Source: Granulosicoccus sp036478595 (GTDB lineage Bacteria; Pseudomonadota; Gammaproteobacteria; Granulosicoccales; Granulosicoccaceae). Taken from it: DNA of 64,000 nt. Within the stretch, counting starts at the first letter, position 1, and each line of letters starts with the position of its first letter. A program made the position numbers and the translations under genes. Below the pieces are notes generated by a model that searched no databases, was not told where the DNA came from, and worked only from the letters and a program-made list of their open reading frames with translations. Positions 52,090 to 60,104 of the stretch are shown piece by piece. The stretch covers positions 1-64,000 of the forward strand of contig JAZGEF010000011.1 in the NCBI GenBank assembly GCA_036478595.1. Reading direction: 5' to 3'.

Positions 52090-53538
52090 CTACTTGTTAT
52101 AGACGTTGTCGGACAAACCCGCGGCTTTGTGAGCAAGCTCTAAGGGCCCGCTCCAATCGAAGTTTCGGTATACCGCAGCGCTTTGCGCAAATGGTGGTGA
52201 TTGTGCAAATAGCTGAAATGTTAAGCGGTGGCCAGCATAGTCGGAGTTTAATAGGTCGCGGGCCAATGCTAAAAGCTTTCTGCGATCATCTGCCACCCAA
52301 TTGTCGTTAATAGAATAGAACTTGTCCATCCAAGGTTTGGTGCCAGAGGCTTGAAAAGTGGCGGCATCTGGCGTTACGCATATTTGGCCACCACAAAGCT
52401 CGCGAGCCTTATGCATCATTTGAGGTAGATTGTTGAGCGCGTGGCATCGGCCAGACATTAGTAACGACTGGTTAGGCATCAACAAGCCATTTGGGCTCTT
52501 CTCGCCCATCGTAATCGCCGCCGTCAGGTGAGCATTGATGCCTTCACGCCACACAGCCAGTTCAGAGAGTTTTTCCTGCACAGCTTGCTGTTTTTCAAGG
52601 CCAGTTTGTTTGACGTTCCAAAGGGCGGCACCGATAATTAAGTCAGCGTATGACAGGGTGCGTTGCACAAATGGGAATGCAGAGTAACGATGTAACGTTG
52701 TGCGAATAAAAGACGCAGCCTTAGTGTGTTGATAGAAGAGCACATCTTCCCAAGGAATCAATACGTTATCCAGTATCATAAGCGTGTCTACTTCGTCGCA
52801 GCGATTAGACAGTGGGTAGTCATCGGCGTTTGTGCGCCCGGCAAAACCTGCGCGGCAAATATGCCTAACACCAGGTGCATTCATTTTAACGATACAACCC
52901 AGAGCGTAATCTGATAATTCGGCATTACCCCAATTAGCAATCGTCGGTTTTAGGAACGCTTGGTTAGCATAAGCTGCGGCGGTTTCGTACTTTGCACCAC
53001 GAATCACAATGCCTGCGTCGGTTTCTTTTACAACATGCACCAGCATGTCTGGGTCTTGATCTTGTGGCGCTTTTGAGCGATCGCCTTTTGGATCGGTATT
53101 TGCTGATACATGAAACGTATCAGTTTTAATCACCTCCATTATGTGTCGTTCGATGTTGGCTGAAAACCGTGGGTCGATTTCGTTAAGGATGTCTGCACCA
53201 TCCCAAAGCGACCACATTTCACCGACTGTTTCATCACCCATGCGAGTCACAACGCCACCGATGTCTTTCATGACATGGTCAACCGCTTTACGCTTGTCAG
53301 TCCAGTCTTTTGCTTCATAGGGCAGGCGTGAGCCGATAGCAAAACGATTACCATATTCTTCGTAGGTCATTATCGATTGCGATTTCGCTTCGTGCTGTAA
53401 GTCGTAGATACGGACACGGGCATCAATCACTGGTTTAAATGCTGGATGAGTGGTGACATCCTTTACTCGTTCACCACTTATCCAGACTTCACGATCGTCT
53501 TGTAGGGATTCGCGGTATTGCTGGCCAGTTTTGATCAT
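52090..53538 (-). CDS. HpaB-type FADH2-dependent monooxygenase
   Basis: A 482-residue enzyme of the 4-hydroxyphenylacetate 3-monooxygenase large-subunit family, related to acyl-CoA dehydrogenases. Marks: TGQQYRESLQDDREVWISGERV at the start, NRCDEVDTLMILDNVLIPWEDVLFY in the middle, and the four-helix C-terminal part. It needs free FADH2 from a flavin reductase; none is in this operon, while one lies at 61.9 kb. It starts the minus-strand operon and is divergent from a LysR gene. The ring or phenol it acts on is unknown. Confidence 0.85.
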   Translation of the reverse strand: MIKTGQQYRESLQDDREVWISGERVKDVTTHPAFKPVIDARVRIYDLQHEAKSQSIMTYEEYGNRFAIGSRLPYEAKDWTDKRKAVDHVMKDIGGVVTRMGDETVGEMWSLWDGADILNEIDPRFSANIERHIMEVIKTDTFHVSANTDPKGDRSKAPQDQDPDMLVHVVKETDAGIVIRGAKYETAAAYANQAFLKPTIANWGNAELSDYALGCIVKMNAPGVRHICRAGFAGRTNADDYPLSNRCDEVDTLMILDNVLIPWEDVLFYQHTKAASFIRTTLHRYSAFPFVQRTLSYADLIIGAALWNVKQTGLEKQQAVQEKLSELAVWREGINAHLTAAITMGEKSPNGLLMPNQSLLMSGRCHALNNLPQMMHKARELCGGQICVTPDAATFQASGTKPWMDKFYSINDNWVADDRRKLLALARDLLNSDYAGHRLTFQLFAQSPPFAQSAAVYRNFDWSGPLELAHKAAGLSDNVYNK

Positions 53539-53583
53539 GCTGTCTGTCTACCTGCCGTAAAACGGTCTTTTAGTCTATTTAGT

Positions 53584-53638
53584 TTGACAGTATGGTTCAT
53601 TTCACAAGATAAATAAAATAGATTGAAGCTAATATCTA
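53584..53638 (+). promoter_or_regulatory. LysR promoter and operator candidate
   Basis: TTGACA (53584-53589) and GATAAA (53608-53613) are 18 bases apart, a fair sigma70 promoter toward the lysR gene. Just after it TAGAT (53619-53623) and ATCTA (53634-53638) form an inverted repeat with a 10-base centre, a possible binding site. The gap is shared with the divergent HpaB operon. Confidence 0.35.
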
Positions 53639-53658
53639 AATAGATGTAGGCTATTCAG

Positions 53659-54576
53659 ATGTTACGCTTTACCTTACGTCAGTTGGAATACCTAATTGCC
53701 TGTGTTGATACCGGTTCACTGGTGGCCGCTGCGACCCAATTAAACGTATCTCAACCCACCATATCTGCCGCTATTGCCAAGCTTGAAATCCAACTGGGCG
53801 AACAACTGCTGATTCGGCACCATGCTCAAGGGGTCGTACCCTGTGCATCAGCACAGCTACATATAAAAACGGCACGGCATCTGTTGCAGCAGGCTGCGGA
53901 CTTTCAGCGTGAATGTGATTCTAGTGGTACTGAGCTTGCTGGTGAATTAACCCTGGGGTGCTTCGCTCCACTAGCGCCTACATATTTACCAGGGCTCATT
54001 GCTCGATTGAACGATCAATACCCAGGTGTTGTGCTGAAAGTATTTGAGGGCACACAACGAGAAATCGTCGAAGGCCTGCGTGCTGGCAAACAGCAGTTGG
54101 GTCTGGTTTATGATTTGGATTTACCAGGTGGATTATTCAAGCACGAGCTGATAAGTGTTCAGCCTCAGGTATTGCTACGTTCTGACCATAAGTTTGCAGC
54201 TAAAAAGCAGCTATCCATCAAGGAGCTGGCAACCGAACCAATGGTGCTGTTGGATGTCTCACCCAGCAGAACCTATTTTACGGGCTTGTTTGAATCACAA
54301 GGGTTTGACCCTATTATCGCTTACCGTTCGTCATCACTAGAGCTAGTACGCGGCTTGGTAGGCAGGGGATTAGGATATTCGATATTGGTTACGCGGCCCT
54401 CTGGGGATACCACCTACGATGGACAAAAGCTGGCCATTCGGCCTTTGCGGGACAAAGTAGAACCTAGCCGTATTTCACTCTGTGGTTTAGAATCGTCACG
54501 ATCAGGCAAAATAAGTGCAGCGTTCAAACAAGTGTGTACAGAGTATTTTAATGAGCTTACCAGTCCTACAAATTGA
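53659..54576 (+). CDS. LysR family regulator
   Basis: A 305-residue LysR regulator. The HTH is RQLEYLIACVDTGSLVAAATQLNVSQPTISAAIAKLE, with an effector half from about residue 90 (GELTLGCFAPLAPTYLPGL). It faces the HpaB-RidA-Rieske-DUF1028 operon across a 120-base gap and is its probable regulator. The Thr/Ser-rich ligand loop (DVSPSRTYF) is typical of aromatic-acid sensing members; the effector is unknown. Confidence 0.88.
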   Translation: MLRFTLRQLEYLIACVDTGSLVAAATQLNVSQPTISAAIAKLEIQLGEQLLIRHHAQGVVPCASAQLHIKTARHLLQQAADFQRECDSSGTELAGELTLGCFAPLAPTYLPGLIARLNDQYPGVVLKVFEGTQREIVEGLRAGKQQLGLVYDLDLPGGLFKHELISVQPQVLLRSDHKFAAKKQLSIKELATEPMVLLDVSPSRTYFTGLFESQGFDPIIAYRSSSLELVRGLVGRGLGYSILVTRPSGDTTYDGQKLAIRPLRDKVEPSRISLCGLESSRSGKISAAFKQVCTEYFNELTSPTN

Positions 54577-54631
54577 GCTTTATAGTTAGTCGACATTCAA
54601 CACTGCGTTAACCAATGTTAGGAGTAAACCG

Positions 54632-55078
54632 TTGGACTATAAAAAAACAGACGAAGCGATTGCAAAGTTGAGCCCTGAAGAATTCCGAGTGACGCAAAAG
54701 AGTGGTACTGAGCGAGCGTTTACCGGCAAACTTAATGACAACAAGGAGCCGGGCATTTATGTAGATATCGTATCGGGCGAGCCCTTGTTTGCAAGTGCGG
54801 ACAAATTTGAATCCGGTTGCGGATGGCCCAGCTTTACTAAACCCATTGTTACTGAAAACGTATTAGAGCTTAGTGATAGCACGCTAGGCATGCGCCGCGT
54901 AGAAGTTCGTTCGCAGCATGGTGATAGCCACTTGGGGCATGTATTCCCTGATGGTCCAAAAGATAGTGGCGGCTTAAGGTATTGTATTAATTCAGCTAGT
55001 TTGCGTTTTGTTCATCGTGATGACATGGACGCACAAGGCTACGGCAAATTCATCAATCAAGTTGAGGAAGTATCATGA
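54632..55078 (+). CDS. msrB: Peptide-methionine (R)-S-oxide reductase
   Basis: A 148-residue enzyme with a TTG start seven bases after AGGAG. Catalytic Cys118 in RYCINSASLRF, with C63 in SGCGWPSF as the likely recycling Cys. The structural zinc CxxC pairs of many MsrB proteins are missing (YVDIVSGEPLF), so this is the zinc-free form. It repairs methionine-R-sulfoxide, using thioredoxin. It overlaps msrA by four bases. Confidence 0.92.
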   Translation: MDYKKTDEAIAKLSPEEFRVTQKSGTERAFTGKLNDNKEPGIYVDIVSGEPLFASADKFESGCGWPSFTKPIVTENVLELSDSTLGMRRVEVRSQHGDSHLGHVFPDGPKDSGGLRYCINSASLRFVHRDDMDAQGYGKFINQVEEVS

Positions 55079-55581
55079 CCGAACGAGCGGTTTTAGCAGG
55101 TGGTTGTTTCTGGGGCATGCAGGATCTTATCCGCAAAGGTCCCGGCATCGAAAGCACACGAGTTGGCTACAGTGGCGGTGATGTGCCCAATGCGACTTAT
55201 CGCAATCATGGCACGCATGCAGAAGCGATAGAGATCATGTTTGATCCTGCCACCATCAGTTATCGCGAAGTGTTGGAATTTTTTTTTCAGATACATGACC
55301 CAACCACTAAGGATCGTCAAGGTAACGATCGAGGCAAAGGCTATCGATCTGCCATCTATTACACTAGCGACGAACAAAAAGCCATAGCGGCCGATACGAT
55401 CGCCGATGCAGATGCTTCAAGAATATGGCCGGGCCCAGTGGTAACTGAGCTTGAACCAGTGAGTGACTTTTGGGAAGCAGAGCCTGAACATCAGGACTAC
55501 ATACAGCGTATTCCTAATGGGTATACTTGCCACTTTATACGGCCTGATTGGGTATTACCCAAACGTAGGGCGAGTGCTTAA
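55075..55581 (+). CDS. msrA: Peptide-methionine (S)-S-oxide reductase
   Basis: A 168-residue enzyme with the GGCFWG catalytic motif (Cys11), GYSGGDVPNATYRNHGTHAEA, and FFQIHDPTTKDRQGND. It reduces methionine-S-sulfoxide and completes the pair with MsrB. ATG overlaps the msrB stop (ATGA), so both are made from one message. No signal peptide, so cytoplasmic. Resolving Cys may be in YTCHFIRP. A DUF6151 gene follows after 24 bases. Confidence 0.93.
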   Translation: MTERAVLAGGCFWGMQDLIRKGPGIESTRVGYSGGDVPNATYRNHGTHAEAIEIMFDPATISYREVLEFFFQIHDPTTKDRQGNDRGKGYRSAIYYTSDEQKAIAADTIADADASRIWPGPVVTELEPVSDFWEAEPEHQDYIQRIPNGYTCHFIRPDWVLPKRRASA

Positions 55582-55605
55582 AACTATTAAGATAGGCGGC
55601 TACTA

Positions 55606-56190
55606 ATGACAACGATTGCTCTCAAGTGCCGATGCGGTGAAGTACAAGGCAGCGCGAGTAACATCACACCCTCTAGCGGTAATCGTGTGGTGTGTTGTTG
55701 CTCTGATTGTCAGGCATTTGCCTCGCATCTAGGCGCGAATGCAGACACTCTGGATGAGTTTGGTGGTACTGAAATATTTCAAATAACACAGTCACAAGTC
55801 AGCATTCAACGTGGTCACGATAAATTGCAAGCGATGCGCCTGACGAAAAAAGGTTTGCTTCGCTGGTATGCAAGCTGCTGCAACACGCCCATTGGCAACA
55901 CCATGAACGCAAGCATGCCTTTTGTAGGGCTAGTACATACATTTGTTGATGAGCCTAATCGTGACGACGTGTTGGGGCCAATAAGGGCAGTTGTGCAAAC
56001 ACAACACGCCATCGGCGTACCCAGCTACCCAAAACATTCAGCTAAGTTCCCCTTAGGAGTGATCGCAAAAATTGTTGGCAAAATGCTGATTTGGAAATTA
56101 CAGGGAAAGCATAAACCTAGTGTCTTTTTTGGAGACGATGGGCGACCAACAGTAAAGCCGATTATTGCTGATGAAAAAGTTGCCGTGTGA
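55606..56190 (+). CDS. DUF6151 (GFA-like zinc) protein
   Basis: A 194-residue protein. The cysteine layout CRCGEVQG, VCCCSDCQAFA and ASCCNTPIGNT is that of the glutathione-dependent formaldehyde-activating (GFA/Mss4-like) fold, which binds zinc; the longer length and the text fit DUF6151. Activity is unknown. It may share the msrBA transcript. Its stop overlaps the GTG of a decayed dehydrogenase gene (GTGA). Confidence 0.78.
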   Translation: MTTIALKCRCGEVQGSASNITPSSGNRVVCCCSDCQAFASHLGANADTLDEFGGTEIFQITQSQVSIQRGHDKLQAMRLTKKGLLRWYASCCNTPIGNTMNASMPFVGLVHTFVDEPNRDDVLGPIRAVVQTQHAIGVPSYPKHSAKFPLGVIAKIVGKMLIWKLQGKHKPSVFFGDDGRPTVKPIIADEKVAV

Positions 56191-56441
56191 GCGCAACACT
56201 AATTGGTTCTGGTGGGGCTGTCATTGGTGCGCCGAAACAGTTTACAACACACTGAAGGCGTAGCTTAAGCCGAGCAGGGGTTTATGCAGCCAATCGCGCC
56301 TTACTGGAGCCCGAGATGCGGCACGATTTTTATTCGCTTGTGGGCAATTCGCCGCTTGTGCTGAAAAAAGAGTTATCGGGTTTTATTGCTACCCGCTTGC
56401 AGGAAGCATTGCATTTGGTTGTCAGTGTTGAAAACACCTGA
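56187..56441 (+). pseudogene. Decayed 3-hydroxyacyl-CoA / carnitine dehydrogenase gene
   Basis: A GTG overlapping the DUF6151 stop opens a 22-codon frame with a Rossmann start (ATLIGSGGAVIGAP) that ends in TGA at 56253. A separate frame from about 56256 to 56441 reads DFYSLVGNSPLVLKKE followed by SGFIATRLQEALHLVV, which is the KxxxGFIANRLQEAL region that joins the two domains of 3-hydroxyacyl-CoA and L-carnitine dehydrogenases. The parts between and after are gone, so this is an internally deleted pseudogene. Whether the ancestor was a carnitine dehydrogenase cannot be decided from so little. Confidence 0.7.
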
Positions 56442-56602
56442 TAGTATCGGATTTAAACACGTAGTGTCATTTTAATGGCGACGAATATATTTCCACTATT
56501 CGAAAATCAAAAACCAGTCGATTTTAAGCGCGAAATATTGTTCCCAGCGTAATTTCTATGAAATTGATTTCATTTCGAGTATTAACAGCAAACGGAACAC
56601 GC

Positions 56603-58600
56603 ATGAAAAATATTATTTTTTCAATTATCAGTACACTATTTTTAGTCAGTTGCAGCGACACTGACACAACATCAGTAGCAAACCAGGACATCTTTTCACG
56701 TGCAGGAAATCAACTGTGTGAAGTTGAAGCGCCTAGTTTGAGTCAAGCTAGAATGAAATTCGCCCGTCAATGTGGCGAACCTCCACGAGACTGCGATCCA
56801 GTAAATGGATATTGGATTTGCTCTTCAAGAGTAATCGGAGAATATGCTCCTACACAAACATCACCAATGAGCACAGTTTGTAGTGCAATTGGCGCTACAC
56901 TAAACAAGGCTAAATATAACTATCAACAGTCATGTTCGATACCCAGACGAGACTGTGATCTGGTGGATGGCGGGTGGCTTTGCTCTAGCGAAAAGATTGG
57001 CGAATTCGCACCAGCGTTAACCACTACGGCTCTTACTTCCACAATAACACCCGAATTGAGTTTTCTAGCCGGATTGTCGTTGGTTGAGCAATGGAATGAA
57101 CTAGGCTTAGCTGCGGTAAGAGATGGGCCAGCCAAGCCGACGATAACCGCTCATCAGTTGTTTATGCTAAGTGCGGCTATGTACGATGCTTACGCCATAT
57201 ACGACGATAAAGCAGCTCCCTATGCGATGGATCTTTCGATGCGCCAGCCTGCATCCAAGAGGACCAATGCCAATGTTAACGAAGCTATCAGTCAAGCCGC
57301 CTTCCAAATATTGAAACGATTGTTCCCAAAGTTTGAAGATGAGAATGGGTATTTTCTGCAACAGCTGAAAACCTTAGGCTATCGGCCAGTCTTTACCGAT
57401 AACCAATCTCCTTCCGGAATCGGTTTAGCAGCAGCATTGGCTGTACTAGCGGAGCGAAGTGACGATGGCTCAAACTACCAAAATGCTTATGCCGATTTTG
57501 TTTCACTTACCTACCCGGAACTGTATGAACCGTTCAACAAGCCTGGCTCAATCAGCCAACTTAACGATTTTGGTCAATCCTTTGATCCGAATCGCTGGCA
57601 ACCATTGCGCGTACCTAATGGTACCGTTATGGACGGATTGTCTTTACCGGTTATAGATGAACTCAATCTGGATTCGTTTGGTGATCAAAAATTCCTGACG
57701 CCACACTGGGGTGGTGTCACACCAGTTGCGCTATCTTTTGGTGCAGAGCTGCGGCCGATCGCGCCACCAATGCACGGATCAGATAAACCCTATATAGATG
57801 CTATCGGTGTCAAGTCGAGTAACCATCAAGCTTATCTGCGTCAAGTCGCAGAGGTTGTCGCATTCAGCGCCGAATTGACTGACAAGCATAAAGTTATCGC
57901 TGAGTTTTGGGCTGATGGCCCTCGCACTGAATCTCCTCCTGGCCACTGGAATCAGCTCGCGCACGGTATTATCGGGCGCGATCATCTGAGCACTGATGCT
58001 TCAGTCAAATTATTCTTTACCTTAAATAGTGCGCTATTAGATGCCAGCATCGCCACTTGGGAAGTCAAACGGCATTACGACTATATTCGACCAGCTTCAG
58101 CAATTCGATATTTGTTCGACGGAAAACAAATTAAAGCTTGGGGCGGACCCAATCAAGGCACACAGCTTATCTCAGGAGAAGCATGGAGCCCTTATCAAAG
58201 CCTCACTTTCGTAACCCCTCCTTTCCCAGAGTATGTGTCAGGTCATAGCACTTTCAGTCGAGCCTCGGCAGAAGTCTTGAGTCTGTTCACTGGGTCAGAT
58301 CGTTTTTATGACGGGGTAACGCAAACTTCACAAGATGTGAACGGGGATGGTAAATTAGACTTTCTAGGCGAGTACATTGCACCAGCGGGTTCGTTTTTTA
58401 TTGAAGAAGGCCCTGTGCAGGATGTTGTACTCAGTTGGTCAACATTTCGTGAAGCCGCTGATGAGGCCGGCCTGTCAAGGCTTTACGGCGGAATTCATAT
58501 TCAAGATGGCGACCTCAGAGGACGCAAGCTGGGCGCGATAGTGGGCCAGCGTGCTTTTGCCAAGGCCCAAAAGTATTTTAACGGTACAATCAATAAATAG
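56603..58600 (+). CDS. Vanadium haloperoxidase/PAP2-like lipoprotein with Cys-rich repeats
   Basis: A 665-residue lipoprotein from ATG 56603; an earlier ATG at 56558 lacks a leader. Lipobox LVSC gives Cys17. Two Cys-rich repeats follow (about 37-84 and 91-137), with four cysteines each at identical spacing (39, 57, 64, 73 and 93, 111, 118, 127). The catalytic half has the vanadate/phosphate-site motifs VKRHYDYIRPASAIRY, FPEYVSGHSTFSRASAEVL and SRLYGGIHIQDGD. Members halogenate organics with H2O2 or act as acid phosphatases; which is the case here is not shown. It would work on the outer membrane or in the periplasm. Confidence 0.86.
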   Translation: MKNIIFSIISTLFLVSCSDTDTTSVANQDIFSRAGNQLCEVEAPSLSQARMKFARQCGEPPRDCDPVNGYWICSSRVIGEYAPTQTSPMSTVCSAIGATLNKAKYNYQQSCSIPRRDCDLVDGGWLCSSEKIGEFAPALTTTALTSTITPELSFLAGLSLVEQWNELGLAAVRDGPAKPTITAHQLFMLSAAMYDAYAIYDDKAAPYAMDLSMRQPASKRTNANVNEAISQAAFQILKRLFPKFEDENGYFLQQLKTLGYRPVFTDNQSPSGIGLAAALAVLAERSDDGSNYQNAYADFVSLTYPELYEPFNKPGSISQLNDFGQSFDPNRWQPLRVPNGTVMDGLSLPVIDELNLDSFGDQKFLTPHWGGVTPVALSFGAELRPIAPPMHGSDKPYIDAIGVKSSNHQAYLRQVAEVVAFSAELTDKHKVIAEFWADGPRTESPPGHWNQLAHGIIGRDHLSTDASVKLFFTLNSALLDASIATWEVKRHYDYIRPASAIRYLFDGKQIKAWGGPNQGTQLISGEAWSPYQSLTFVTPPFPEYVSGHSTFSRASAEVLSLFTGSDRFYDGVTQTSQDVNGDGKLDFLGEYIAPAGSFFIEEGPVQDVVLSWSTFREAADEAGLSRLYGGIHIQDGDLRGRKLGAIVGQRAFAKAQKYFNGTINK

Positions 58601-58620
58601 ACCTATCAAATATAAACTGG

Positions 58621-58645
58621 GCGGGCTACTAGACAAGTAGTCCGC
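58621..58645. terminator. Hairpin between convergent genes
   Basis: GCGGGCTACT (58621-58630) pairs with AGTAGTCCGC (58636-58645), ten base pairs with one G-T, loop AGACA. It is in the 92-base gap between the convergent haloperoxidase and MmgE/PrpD genes. No T-run, so a two-way end hairpin is only probable. Confidence 0.5.
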
Positions 58646-58692
58646 ACCGAAAGAATTTAGCGTAAGCGTGGTAGTTCAGCTCCGGATACACC

Positions 58693-60090
58693 CTATCGGT
58701 TTGTTAGCAGGCAATCAATTTTTCCCACATTGTTTATCTGCCACAAACGTTTCAGTAAACCATCTAACTCTTCAGCATTAACCGCGTCACCTGACAATGC
58801 CAATGCGCGTGCTTTTACATCAATCTCAATTCGGCTCAATGTATTGCCAGGATCGCCCTTGGGCTCATCCACGCGCCCTGCATGAGATTGTTGATCCTTA
58901 GTGATAACGGTTACTTTTCCGATCCATTGTTTGGGGTAAGCGCTATCAACCTCGGCATCCAGTTCCATGGTGACGCGATCAAGAAATGACAGGGCAGTTT
59001 TATCGTCAAGCACTCCTGCAAATTCCAATAAGCCAGCCTTGCGGTGAGTAGCAATTAAGCCCAGCGTGGCGGGCATAGAAAACTTCGCCTGATGCACGCT
59101 GGCAGGATTAGTGACAGGCCCCAGCACATCAATTGCACCTTGATGAACATGGGCTGTAACATGGGCTGTAACATGGGCGATATCTTGAGGTGATAGACCA
59201 TGTTGCATCACCACCTGAAGCAGGGCATCTGCCGCTGGGTGAGTATGGCGGCATGAGGCGTGAAACTTAAATGACGTTTCTAATACACACCAACGTTCGC
59301 CCAATTTATCGAGTAACTTGGCAGGATCGGCATCGCTGGACATGCCAGCTGCCATGCCTTGCGAGCCTTCGAGTATTTTTTTAGCGCCGGTGAACCCATT
59401 GCTAGCAATCCACGCGGCCATTAAACCTTCCGCGGCAGATTTGCCGGTGTGCAACTGTTTAGAATCGGATGCATCGCGAAGGAACTCCCAAAGGCCCGCC
59501 GATTGCGTTCCGGCCGAGCCAAATGCCTGCAACATCTTTGCGGCATCCAAGTTATAGAGTTGTCCAGCGGCAGCGGCAGCGGCGATTGTACCCGCTGTGC
59601 CAGTGGTATGAAACACCTTATAGTGTGAGCGACCCAGGAACTCGCCAATACGAATACCTACTTCGTAGCCGGCCACACAGGCACAAATAAACTGCGTACC
59701 TGATGCGCCTGTTTGTTGGGCAGCGGCAAGTGCTGCAGGAAAGACGACAGCGGCAGGGTGAAACACCGATCCGTTGTGGACGTCATCCTGTTCAGATATA
59801 TGCGATGCCGCACCATTAAGCAATGCTGCAAAGAGCGGGGATGTCATTTGTCGGTTAGTCAGTATTTCCGATGTCCCACTGGAAGGGCCCATCGCTGCGG
59901 CAAAATTTTCGAGGATGGAAATTGCTTTATGGCCCTTACCCGACAAGGTCGATCCAGTCCAATCGACGAAAAGATCAATGGTGCGACTAACAACGGCTTG
60001 GGGTATGTCGTTATAGCTTAGGGTTGCGGCAAACCTTGCAAGTTGCTCGCTTTCATCACCAGCGACATTTTTCATTAGTGGGTTTGTCAC
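58693..60090 (-). CDS. MmgE/PrpD family protein
   Basis: A 465-residue protein. GTG 60090 is preferred, with AAGG eight bases upstream; GTG 60099 and ATG 60075 are alternatives. Family marks: LFVDWTGSTLSGKGHKAI, LLNGAASHISEQDDVHNGSVFHPAAVVFPAALA, KVFHTTGTAGTIAAAAAAGQL, and FKFHASCRHTHPAADALL. MmgE/PrpD proteins include 2-methylcitrate dehydratase and, more recently recognised, aconitate or itaconate-type lyases. The canonical methylcitrate genes are absent, so the role is set by the operon. A 12-base tandem duplication lies inside the gene. It is the last gene of the operon, five bases after the acyl-CoA dehydrogenase stop by the nearest start. Confidence 0.84.
   Translation of the reverse strand: MTNPLMKNVAGDESEQLARFAATLSYNDIPQAVVSRTIDLFVDWTGSTLSGKGHKAISILENFAAAMGPSSGTSEILTNRQMTSPLFAALLNGAASHISEQDDVHNGSVFHPAAVVFPAALAAAQQTGASGTQFICACVAGYEVGIRIGEFLGRSHYKVFHTTGTAGTIAAAAAAGQLYNLDAAKMLQAFGSAGTQSAGLWEFLRDASDSKQLHTGKSAAEGLMAAWIASNGFTGAKKILEGSQGMAAGMSSDADPAKLLDKLGERWCVLETSFKFHASCRHTHPAADALLQVVMQHGLSPQDIAHVTAHVTAHVHQGAIDVLGPVTNPASVHQAKFSMPATLGLIATHRKAGLLEFAGVLDDKTALSFLDRVTMELDAEVDSAYPKQWIGKVTVITKDQQSHAGRVDEPKGDPGNTLSRIEIDVKARALALSGDAVNAEELDGLLKRLWQINNVGKIDCLLTNR
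59148..59178 (-). repeat. In-frame 12-base tandem duplication
   Basis: The unit CATGGGCTGTAA occurs twice in a row (59148-59159, 59160-59171) and is followed by seven bases of a third copy. It codes for repeated Thr-Ala-His-Val in the MmgE/PrpD protein, a family-conserved region, so it probably arose recently by slippage and keeps the frame. Confidence 0.75.
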
Positions 60091-60104
60091 GATAATCACC
60101 TTGG

